DNA of 64,000 bases from Candidatus Zixiibacteriota bacterium (GTDB lineage: Bacteria > Zixibacteria > MSB-5A5 > GN15 > FEB-12): NCBI GenBank assembly GCA_022571845.1, contig JACZXB010000001.1, positions 395,037 to 459,036 on the forward strand, written 5' to 3'. This document shows positions 53,235 to 60,523 of the stretch, one piece after another. Positions within the stretch are counted from its first letter, which is position 1. Every line of letters begins with the position of its first letter. A program made the translations under genes and the position numbers. A model generated the notes under the pieces. The model made no database searches. It saw only the letters and a list, made by a program, of their open reading frames with translations, and had not been told where the DNA came from.

Positions 53235-53325
53235 GGAAGAGGATGCTGTCTGGTGGCGGCCCCGGTCTTCAAAGCCGTGTGGGGGGCATAACTGTCCCCG
53301 GTGGGTTCGATTCCCACTCCTTCCG
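53235..53325 (+). tRNA. selC: tRNA-Sec (anticodon TCA)
   Basis: A 91-nt selenocysteine tRNA. The acceptor arm is 8 bp (GGAAGAGG against CTCCTTCC, with one A-C mismatch at the sixth pair and a G-T at the seventh) and the discriminator is G. The D stem is a long 6 bp (GCTGTC/GGCGGC), the mark of tRNA-Sec. The anticodon loop CTTCAAA has TCA at 53269-53271. A long variable arm (GGGG...CCCC) and T arm (TGGG TTCGATT CCCA) follow. CCA is not encoded. It works with SelA and SelB at 39-42 kb. Confidence 0.93.
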
Positions 53326-53368
53326 TTTAAATTTTCAAAATTCTAAGAAACCTTTGCAAGGGGAAATT

Positions 53369-54034
53369 ATGAATTTCAATAATCAAGAACTTGCTGTTGA
53401 GATTGGCAAGATGGCGTCAGAAGTAATATTTGGGCTAACTGTAGGTGAAATAATACAAACTGTGATCGCCCTGATTCTACTCGCAACTCTAGTGGGAAGT
53501 ATTATAACAATACGTTCAAATATTATTGCTACAAGACACTCTACTCGCCCCGTTGTGGGTGCTGCATTATCCAACGAGTCTGTAGAGAGTGAATTTGTAT
53601 TTGATGCAGTGAATTTTACGAATGCAGATGCGATAGGACTTGTACATTTTAGATTATTTGTAAAGGGTACTGAAAGACCGCTAAATAATGCTGCTTATGA
53701 AGGCAAGGAAATTTGGTTTTTCCCAGCAAGACAGTCTGTAAGGGGACACGTTGAATTTTCAGGGATACTGAAGGGACTAGAAGTATTAGGGAAAGAAGAT
53801 GCAAGTCTAGAATTACTGATCTACTTCTACTATAAAGCGTGGAGTCGAGATAAAAAGGAGATAAAGAAGGGCAAAAAATACTACAGCCCTGCGCAGAAGT
53901 GGCACTACAAACGTGCTGTTCCCAAGTGGATTCCCGATATAACCTCTAGCACACAATTCATTCCTCCTGAGCCTGACTGGAACATTTTAGAAAAGCCTCT
54001 TGACAACAGCGAGGGAAAATCGCCTGCAAGCTAA
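53369..54034 (+). CDS. Orphan membrane protein behind tRNA-Sec
   Basis: 221 residues, unrecognised. I chose the ATG at 53369 with AAGGGG 6-7 nt upstream; a longer frame reads through the tRNA and is not real. One membrane span lies at about residues 24-45 (IIQTVIALILLATLVGSIITI). After a basic step comes a domain of about 130 residues, probably beta-rich, with FDAVNFTNADAIGLVHFRLFVKG and GHVEFSGILKGLEVL. The C-terminal part is basic and aromatic. The protein is probably anchored with the large part in the cytoplasm or periplasm. It is on the opposite strand to almost all neighbours and its stop overlaps that of bshB1. Insertion next to a tRNA suggests acquired DNA; this is inference. Confidence 0.68.
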   Translation: MNFNNQELAVEIGKMASEVIFGLTVGEIIQTVIALILLATLVGSIITIRSNIIATRHSTRPVVGAALSNESVESEFVFDAVNFTNADAIGLVHFRLFVKGTERPLNNAAYEGKEIWFFPARQSVRGHVEFSGILKGLEVLGKEDASLELLIYFYYKAWSRDKKEIKKGKKYYSPAQKWHYKRAVPKWIPDITSSTQFIPPEPDWNILEKPLDNSEGKSPAS

Positions 54035-54756
54035 ATTGAACGTACCGGCATTTTTTGAGGGTCGTCTATCAGGATATTTTCTTTGATGCTGTAAGCCTCG
54101 GCCTGTTTGACTCCGGCCAACTGCCCCAGTCTGGCGCTTCGTATTTCCATAATATCAAAAACGCTTTCTCCCGGGTGAAATACTTGCAGAGAATTTTTGG
54201 GGTCGCCAAACTGAGAATTATAGGCTTTGACAGCCTGGCATTTTTGTTCGTACTCATCTGTAATATCAACTAAGAAGGACTGCTCGCTGTTTCTGTAATA
54301 TGAAGCGTAGATAATCTTTCGCGGGCGGATTGGCTCGCCTTCGAGATTTATTTTTTTCAAGCCGGAAAGAAAACAGGCATCATAGCCAAGCCGGCAGCAG
54401 GCCAGATGGTCGGGATGACGCTGAACCCAATGGGGAAGAATGACCAGCTCAGGAGCTTGCTCTCTTATCACTTGCGCTATTTTCAGTTTGTTTTCCTGAT
54501 TGTATTCCACTGCCGAATCAGGGATGGAAAGATTTCCACGATAACTCAGTCCCAAAATTTTTGCCGCCGCGGCGGCTTCTTCCGCGCGGGTTTCATCGGT
54601 GCCAAAGGTACCGGTTTCGCCGCGGGTTAAATCAAGAACGCCGGTTTTACGGCCGAGCTTGGCCATTTTTATGAGTAGTCCGCCGCAGGTGATTTCTACA
54701 TCGTCAGGATGGGCGGCGATAGCCAGAGCGTCGAGTTTATATTTATTATCTGCCAA
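54031..54756 (-). CDS. bshB1: Bacillithiol biosynthesis deacetylase BshB1
   Basis: Zinc-dependent removal of the acetyl group from GlcNAc-malate, the second step of bacillithiol synthesis. 241 residues of the LmbE/PIG-L fold. Zinc ligands are in AIAAHPDDVEITCGG and HPDH (QRHPDHLACCRLGYDA). TRGETGTFGT and RRIIYASYY-like sequence fit the family. It starts 11 bp inside bshA. The stop overlaps the end of the convergent orphan gene by four bases. Confidence 0.93.
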   Translation of the reverse strand: MADNKYKLDALAIAAHPDDVEITCGGLLIKMAKLGRKTGVLDLTRGETGTFGTDETRAEEAAAAAKILGLSYRGNLSIPDSAVEYNQENKLKIAQVIREQAPELVILPHWVQRHPDHLACCRLGYDACFLSGLKKINLEGEPIRPRKIIYASYYRNSEQSFLVDITDEYEQKCQAVKAYNSQFGDPKNSLQVFHPGESVFDIMEIRSARLGQLAGVKQAEAYSIKENILIDDPQKMPVRSI

Positions 54757-55876
54757 GGATTTCCTCGTAATAGTTTTCGTATTCGGTTACTATTTTTTCT
54801 GCCTTGAATTTTTTAGCCACCAGTCTTGAAGCTGACTCTTTGAACTTCTTAAGCTTAGTTTCATCCTGCAAAAGCTTTATGGCCTTATCAGCCATTGAAG
54901 TGGTATCGCCGACCGGCAGCAGGTAACCATTTTCCCCGTCATTTATGACTTCGACCAACCCAGTGCCGCTGGTGCCTATGACAGGGACACCACAAGCCAG
55001 GGCTTCAAGCGCCGCCAGACCAAAAGATTCTTCTTCGGATGGCAAAAGAAACAGGTCTGCACAGGGCAGCAGCGCTTCGACCCGGTTCTGGTTGCCCAAA
55101 AAGATGACTTTGTCTTTCAGGCCTTTTTTTGTTATCTGACGTCTGGCCAAAATTGTGTCGGGGCCTTCTCCTATGAGCAGTAGCTTGGCCGGAAGTTTTG
55201 CCGATACTTTTTCAAAAATATTTATAACGTCCAACGTGCGTTTGACCGGCCGGAAATTTGAGACGTGCATCAGCAGAAACTCGTCGTCGCCTGCAAACTG
55301 CGAACGCTGGCAAACTGTTGAGGATGGCTTAAAGCGCTCCTCATCATAAAAATTGTGAATGACTTTGATGTTATTTTCAATTTTGAAGACTTCTATAGTT
55401 TCTTCAGCCAGATAATTTGAAACGGCAGTTATGCCATCGGAGCTGCGAATCGAAAAGCGGGTGATGTCATAGAATGAAGGGTCGGCTCCTACCAATGTAA
55501 TATCAGTTCCATGCAGGGTTGTAATCACTTTGGGCATTGATACCCCCTGCTCTGCCAAAATCTGCTTGGCGAGATAGGCGCAAGTTGCGTGCGGGATAGC
55601 ATAATGCACGTGAATCACATCGAGTTCATAATTACGAGTAACTTCGGCCATCTTTGCTGCCAGAGTCAAAGTATAGGGCGGAAACTTAAAAAGCGGATAG
55701 GCGGTGGTATCTACCCCGTGATAGAAAACGTTGGCCTGATACTGATCCAGTCTAAATGGCAGAGCATAGCTTACAAAATGAATCAGGTGTCCCCTCAGGG
55801 CCAGTTGCTGCCCCAGTTCGGTGGCGACTATCCCCGAACCGCCGGGGACCGGATAACAGGTAATGCCGATGTTCAT
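54746..55876 (-). CDS. bshA: N-acetylglucosaminyl-L-malate synthase BshA
   Basis: GT4 glycosyltransferase that joins UDP-GlcNAc to L-malate, the first step of bacillithiol synthesis. 376 residues. The acceptor site is in CYPVPGGSGIVATELGQQLA and HFVSYALPFRL, both typical of BshA. The nucleotide-sugar part has FRPVKRTLDVI, LIGEGPD and PSEEESFGLAALEALACGVPVIGT. The ATG overlaps the bshC stop (ATGA), so it is coupled. Confidence 0.95.
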   Translation of the reverse strand: MNIGITCYPVPGGSGIVATELGQQLALRGHLIHFVSYALPFRLDQYQANVFYHGVDTTAYPLFKFPPYTLTLAAKMAEVTRNYELDVIHVHYAIPHATCAYLAKQILAEQGVSMPKVITTLHGTDITLVGADPSFYDITRFSIRSSDGITAVSNYLAEETIEVFKIENNIKVIHNFYDEERFKPSSTVCQRSQFAGDDEFLLMHVSNFRPVKRTLDVINIFEKVSAKLPAKLLLIGEGPDTILARRQITKKGLKDKVIFLGNQNRVEALLPCADLFLLPSEEESFGLAALEALACGVPVIGTSGTGLVEVINDGENGYLLPVGDTTSMADKAIKLLQDETKLKKFKESASRLVAKKFKAEKIVTEYENYYEEILGR

Positions 55877-57498
55877 TTACTGTCGAAATCCGATAGTGAA
55901 ATTAACTGGTGGGATTTTTCTGAAATATCAATTTTATTCAGCATAAAGTCTATGAATCCGAATCCGTACTTTGAGATAAAATAGCTGATGTTCAATGTCC
56001 GTTCCTGAAAGCCTCTGCCGGTGAAAACTGCATGCCACAGGCGGTAGATGCGGTCGCGGATCTCCTGTGATTTCTTTTTGTGAGATGAAAATACTTTGGC
56101 CTCAAAATTCTTGAGAGAGAAATCGATTTTGCCGTAAGTTTGCTCAGCGAATTTTTCGAGCGACTGATCAAATTCCAGTGAATCAGATTTGAACGCATCG
56201 AATTGCTGCTCTATGTTTTTTCTGAACATACGAAAATCTTTATCCAGGTTCTCAGGAAAAGTTTTTGCTAAGACGCGGTTAATGACGGTCTCAATGTCTC
56301 CGGCTAATTCTTCGAATGTTATTTCATATTCGTTCATCAACTTTTCGTAGCGCTTTTCGATAAATGTAACCGAGGGTCTGCTCAGATGAACCGGTACCGG
56401 TATATCAAAGAGTTGAAAGACTCGGTTTATCTGCGCCAGATAAGCGATTTCTGCAGGTCCGCCAATCTGCGCCACGACCGGAAATAGAAAAGACTGAAAG
56501 ACAGGACGGGTGATGACGTCGGGTGAGAATTTCTCAGGTTCAGTTTCAATCTTAGATATCAGCTCTTTTTTCGTAAAAGTCTTATTGCCGATTGAAAAAC
56601 CGAGACCATTTCTCAACACAGGTTGGCGTCCGTTGTCATTGCAGAACAGATGAGTTGAGTTTTCTGCTTTTTCTACCTGAAGATGATATCCCCGGGAAAC
56701 AATTTCGCTATTAGTGCGATTAACCAGCTCCTGAAGTTTTTCTTGATGTTCAACTATAGCTTTGAAAAACGAGACCGCATGTTGTTTGACTTGCTTGTCG
56801 CCGGGGGAGAAAAGTATCAGACCTGTCTCTGCCATTAGTGCGGCCAGCAACTTTCCAAAAGAAGAGACCAAAGTTTCGCCATTACTGTAGGCCGAGTCAA
56901 TCAGCTGATATAGCCCGGGAGTGAAATCTGTCTCCCCCAGCGCTTCTTTTAGCTGTGATTTGGCCTTTGACAGTTCGTCGCTGTTATCCAAAATTATCTC
57001 GGCGGTCGGTTTTTCAATGTCGGGCGGGCTGTCATAGGAGATTGCAATCTCTTCTGCTTGACGGTTTAAGACCGTCGTATGATTGGCTTCCTGGAAATCA
57101 TGGTCATCACCGGAAATCCAAAACAGGGGCACAACCGGACGGCCAAGAATTTCTGAATATTCTGTAGCCTGCTTTACCAGCGCTACAGCCTTGACGGCTA
57201 TTAAGAGCGGTCCGCCAAAGAATACTGCCTGCTGTCCTGAAAAAACAGTTACCGTCCGGGTATCTTTTAATAGTTCAATATTCTCGAACGTCTTATCAGA
57301 TGATTTATACTTCTTATTCTGAGCTTTAAGGATTTCTATTAGCTTTGGGCGGTCGTATCTGACTCTGTCGAGTTTCTCCGCTACGTGTTTTGGGCTATCG
57401 GCTAAGTAGAATTCCCTGGCTGACTCAGAATTTGCCAGAAAATCCAGAAATATGTTCGAATACCCAAGATGTTTACTGGGCGCAATTAAAGTGGTCAT
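55873..57498 (-). CDS. bshC: Putative cysteine ligase BshC
   Basis: Adds cysteine to glucosaminyl-malate, the last step of bacillithiol synthesis. About 541 residues. Family motifs are TVFSGQQAVFFGGPLL near residue 90, PLFWISGDDHDFQEANH, and RPVFQSFLFPVVAQIGGPAEIAYLAQ; a long coiled-coil segment lies in the last third. I chose the ATG at 57498 rather than a TTG five codons upstream; neither has a clear ribosome-binding site. The promoter at 57546-57574 starts the bshC-bshA-bshB1 operon. Confidence 0.93.
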   Translation of the reverse strand: MTTLIAPSKHLGYSNIFLDFLANSESAREFYLADSPKHVAEKLDRVRYDRPKLIEILKAQNKKYKSSDKTFENIELLKDTRTVTVFSGQQAVFFGGPLLIAVKAVALVKQATEYSEILGRPVVPLFWISGDDHDFQEANHTTVLNRQAEEIAISYDSPPDIEKPTAEIILDNSDELSKAKSQLKEALGETDFTPGLYQLIDSAYSNGETLVSSFGKLLAALMAETGLILFSPGDKQVKQHAVSFFKAIVEHQEKLQELVNRTNSEIVSRGYHLQVEKAENSTHLFCNDNGRQPVLRNGLGFSIGNKTFTKKELISKIETEPEKFSPDVITRPVFQSFLFPVVAQIGGPAEIAYLAQINRVFQLFDIPVPVHLSRPSVTFIEKRYEKLMNEYEITFEELAGDIETVINRVLAKTFPENLDKDFRMFRKNIEQQFDAFKSDSLEFDQSLEKFAEQTYGKIDFSLKNFEAKVFSSHKKKSQEIRDRIYRLWHAVFTGRGFQERTLNISYFISKYGFGFIDFMLNKIDISEKSHQLISLSDFDSK

Positions 57499-57545
57499 AT
57501 TATGTTTTCGCAATGTCTTTCTAATCGGTGCCTCTTTTGAGAACT

Positions 57546-57574
57546 ATCATATGCCTCTTTGTTCTAAACAGCAA
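57546..57574 (-). promoter_or_regulatory. Promoter for the bacillithiol operon
   Basis: TTGCTG (57574-57569), a 17-nt spacer and TATGAT (57551-57546). Predicted start is near 57539, about 41 nt before the bshC ATG. Confidence 0.42.
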
Positions 57575-57661
57575 TCAGTTTCGTTTGTTTCAATACCGTT
57601 TTTAATTCTCGAATGCTTACAAATAACGAATCGCCTGCTGGGGCCAGTTCATGCTCGGAAT

Positions 57662-58630
57662 TTACAACCACTTCCTCTTGCGGAAGAATCCTACCAGGCC
57701 GAGCACTATTACGAGCATTATGGAAACCGCAATAGCATAGCCGAATTTCCAATCGAGCTCCGGCATAAATTCGAAATTCATCCCCCAAAGGCCGACCAGA
57801 AACGTGGGCGGAATAGACAAAACTGTGAATATCGTTAGAAATTTTATTATTTCGTTTGTTTTAGTAGAAACTGTCGAAAAATAAATTTCAATAGATGAAT
57901 TCAAGATCTCCCTATGTGTATCTGCTACATCATTGATTCTCATCAAATGGTCATGGACATCAGCAAAATAGACAGTCGCCTTGTCGCTGATGAGTTTCCA
58001 GCCGGGGTGTGAGAGTTTGGCCAGGGCTTCTTTTTGTGGCAACACTATTCGCTTGAGCTGTACGATATCACGGCGAAGAGTAAAAATTGATTTTACAGTT
58101 TCCTCATCGGGCAGCCCCAGAACATCATCTTCAATCTGGTCAATTTCGTATTCAAAAATATCTAGAGTGCTGTTGTAATTGTCAACTACGGCATCTATTA
58201 CGGCATGCAGCAGGAAATCTGCCCCTCGGGAGACCAGGCGCTCATCCCGCTCGCCGCGGCGATAGAGATAATCAAATAGCCGGTGGTCATCGTAGTGAAC
58301 TGTGACCAGGGAATTCTTGCTCAAAAAACAGTCTACTTCGGTTACCTTCAGTCCTTCCTCTCGGCCTATATAATCGACTGCCGGAAAAACCAAAAAGAGG
58401 TAATCGTCGTAGTCGTCGATTTTAGTGCGAGGCTTTTCTGAGATTACATCTTCGACAGCCAGCGGATGGAATTTAAAATCATGAGTAAGAATAAATGACT
58501 CTTCATCGGTCGGTTTGCACATATCCACCCAGAGAATAGAATCTGGCTGAGCTATCAGCCTGTCGAAATCCGCAATGCCGTCAATAACTTTGACGCCCTC
58601 TCCCGGCTGGTAGAGATACGACTTTATCAT
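57662..58630 (-). CDS. corA: CorA-family magnesium/cobalt channel
   Basis: 322 residues. The N-terminal cytoplasmic alpha/beta domain and long stalk helix (NYNSTLDIFEYEIDQIEDDVLG) precede two membrane spans at the C-terminus. The signature GMN lies between them, in LWGMNFEFMPEL, and the protein ends in the basic RKRKWL. It forms pentameric divalent-cation channels. The start overlaps the stop of the UPF0104 gene as ATGA. Confidence 0.95.
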   Translation of the reverse strand: MIKSYLYQPGEGVKVIDGIADFDRLIAQPDSILWVDMCKPTDEESFILTHDFKFHPLAVEDVISEKPRTKIDDYDDYLFLVFPAVDYIGREEGLKVTEVDCFLSKNSLVTVHYDDHRLFDYLYRRGERDERLVSRGADFLLHAVIDAVVDNYNSTLDIFEYEIDQIEDDVLGLPDEETVKSIFTLRRDIVQLKRIVLPQKEALAKLSHPGWKLISDKATVYFADVHDHLMRINDVADTHREILNSSIEIYFSTVSTKTNEIIKFLTIFTVLSIPPTFLVGLWGMNFEFMPELDWKFGYAIAVSIMLVIVLGLVGFFRKRKWL

Positions 58631-59676
58631 ACAGCTTCTCTTTTCTCATCGTCCTCGAGCAAATCAATATCGTCACTAAAACGTGGCTGAAAGCCTGAAC
58701 CAAGCTGTTCTTTTTTTATCTCTTTGATAGATATATGTTCTGAGCGCATGAAGTAGATTCCCAGCGTAAAGATGGGCAGAAAATCAATTATGTGTAAAGC
58801 CAGGGCGAACAAGACAGCATCGGATCGCCCTATCGCAAACGCTGTCAGCGATCTTGAAACCGCGATCTCAAAAGTACCGGCGTTACCGGGTGTAATCGGT
58901 ATCATCAGCGCAATCGTGTTAATTATCATGACAGTTGCAGCTGTGGCAACAGGCAGTTCAAAACCAAAAGACTTAAATAGAAAATAGATGCTCAAAGTAT
59001 GCATTACCCAGGCCATCAACGAATAGGCCAGCGAACCTATCATGTGCTGGCTGGACTTGAGCATATTAATGCCTTTGGTAAAAGAACCTAAGAATTTCCT
59101 AATGCCGATATAAGTGCCCGGCCATTTGTGACGGAGTTTGCTCCTGTTGAAATCATTGATTTTCTCTTTGTAATGCAACATGAAATAGAGCAGTGCCAGA
59201 ATTGAGATGGTAACGCTGGCGATTACTATTCCCAGGAAGCGATATTTATCAGGAAACGCGAAGGCCAGTGAAATCAGAACCAAAAATACAATAAGAGCTA
59301 TTGCATCAAATAGTATCTCGAGAACTATGGTTGAAAAGATGAAAGTTTTTTTGAATCCGCCCTTTTTGGAAAAGAGAAACATCCGGCCGACCTGTCCGGT
59401 CAAAACAGGCATGGCCATGTTCACAATCTGACCCGCACCGTACAGCGAAAGCGCCTGCATAACAGTAATCTTCTTGTGCTGCTCAGCCATCAATTTCCAG
59501 CGCAGCGCTCTGGCAATAATGAAAAGATAAGCTCCTGCAATTGCCAGGAAGAGCATGAAAAAGTCCAGGCGATTAATTAAAAGCTGAACCTCGGCAATCT
59601 TAATATCCTTAACGCAGTATGCTAAGAGGAGTACTGCCAGCAAAGTACCCCAAAATTGTTTCTTCTTCCAAAACAT
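58627..59676 (-). CDS. UPF0104 / LPG-synthase-TM family membrane protein
   Basis: 349 residues with seven to eight hydrophobic spans and basic loops. It matches the membrane part of lysylphosphatidylglycerol synthases without the C-terminal transferase domain. Conserved-looking elements are RALRWKLM after the first spans, AGQIVNMAMPVLTGQVGRMFLFSKKGG and PITPGNAGTFEIAVSRSL. Members may flip or export lipids. The C-terminal tail is acidic. It starts from its own promoter (59715-59743) and is coupled to corA. Confidence 0.82.
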   Translation of the reverse strand: MFWKKKQFWGTLLAVLLLAYCVKDIKIAEVQLLINRLDFFMLFLAIAGAYLFIIARALRWKLMAEQHKKITVMQALSLYGAGQIVNMAMPVLTGQVGRMFLFSKKGGFKKTFIFSTIVLEILFDAIALIVFLVLISLAFAFPDKYRFLGIVIASVTISILALLYFMLHYKEKINDFNRSKLRHKWPGTYIGIRKFLGSFTKGINMLKSSQHMIGSLAYSLMAWVMHTLSIYFLFKSFGFELPVATAATVMIINTIALMIPITPGNAGTFEIAVSRSLTAFAIGRSDAVLFALALHIIDFLPIFTLGIYFMRSEHISIKEIKKEQLGSGFQPRFSDDIDLLEDDEKREAV

Positions 59677-59714
59677 AATTTTACTCTAAATGTGACAAAT
59701 ATAGCTTAGCCTAA

Positions 59715-59743
59715 AAAATAGCCTTTGTCTCAAAAAGAGTCAA
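59715..59743 (-). promoter_or_regulatory. Sigma70-like promoter for UPF0104-corA
   Basis: TTGACT (59743-59738), a 17-nt spacer and TATTTT (59720-59715). Predicted start is near 59708, 32 nt before the ATG. Confidence 0.58.
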
Positions 59744-59773
59744 TTAAATAGAATTAAAAGAGGAGCTAAGTTA

Positions 59774-60523
59774 TTAAATTTCAGCGACTAAGTCTTTTTT
59801 GATCCAGCCCCGACGCTTGTTTTCCAGCAGTACATTGTAATAATCGCCCGATTCCTGAAGAAGCTCGACAACCAGCCCCGGTGCCCCCTGGAGCTCCAGC
59901 TCTGTGTTTGAGGATGGGCCGCTGTAAACCGGTGCATCGGGGGCAAGAATCACAGCCCGCCGGTCAAGATAGTCTACCCGGTATTTGAATGAAGTCAGCC
60001 CCGCCGCAAAAATTGTCAAGCACAAAACAGAAATGATGACGGCATCAATACCTGTAAAACAAAACTGCAGTCCAAATTTCATGATGAGAAGAACTACTAA
60101 ACTTATAAAAAATAAAGATGATAACCAGCCTAAAGCACTCAACTGATAGTTGCCAACTGCATTTTTCAGAAAGGCTTCAATAGGATTCAGCTGTACTCCA
60201 ACCATCTGCACTTCGGAAAATTGGCTGGCAAATTTTAGATTATTTATTATATCAGCATCCCCCGGTCCAAGTCTTTTTGCGCGGTGATAATATAGTACCG
60301 CCCTTCCCAAATCACCGCTTTTGAAATAGGCATTGCCCAAATTGTAATACAGGGCTGCAGATTCTATTCCGGATTTTTCTATTTTGGAAAACATCTTGAT
60401 AGCATCATCATAGTTGCCTCCCTGATAGTATTTAACGCCAGTCTGAAAAATGTCATCCTGAGCGGATGTTGCAGCCGCACAAATGACTGTCACTAACAAA
60501 ATTGTAAGTATTCTGTTAGTCAA
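59774..60523 (-). CDS. batE: BatE: TPR and SH3-like exported protein
   Basis: 249 residues. Signal peptide, then two tetratricopeptide repeats (about residues 25-100: GVKYYQGGNYDDAIKMF and LYYNLGNAYFKSGDLGRAVLYY). Two membrane spans follow in the middle, and a C-terminal SH3-like domain (VYSGPSSNTELELQGAPGLVVELL...GWIKKDLVAEI). It is the last gene of the Bat operon and starts 8 bp inside the end of batD. Bat proteins are linked to stress tolerance and envelope integrity in Bacteroidetes, Leptospira and others. Confidence 0.88.
   Translation of the reverse strand: MTNRILTILLVTVICAAATSAQDDIFQTGVKYYQGGNYDDAIKMFSKIEKSGIESAALYYNLGNAYFKSGDLGRAVLYYHRAKRLGPGDADIINNLKFASQFSEVQMVGVQLNPIEAFLKNAVGNYQLSALGWLSSLFFISLVVLLIMKFGLQFCFTGIDAVIISVLCLTIFAAGLTSFKYRVDYLDRRAVILAPDAPVYSGPSSNTELELQGAPGLVVELLQESGDYYNVLLENKRRGWIKKDLVAEI

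Noticed and set aside
53243..53368. Open frame running through tRNA-Sec into the orphan membrane gene
   Set aside because: The first 42 codons are tRNA sequence; the ATG at 53369 has its own ribosome-binding site.
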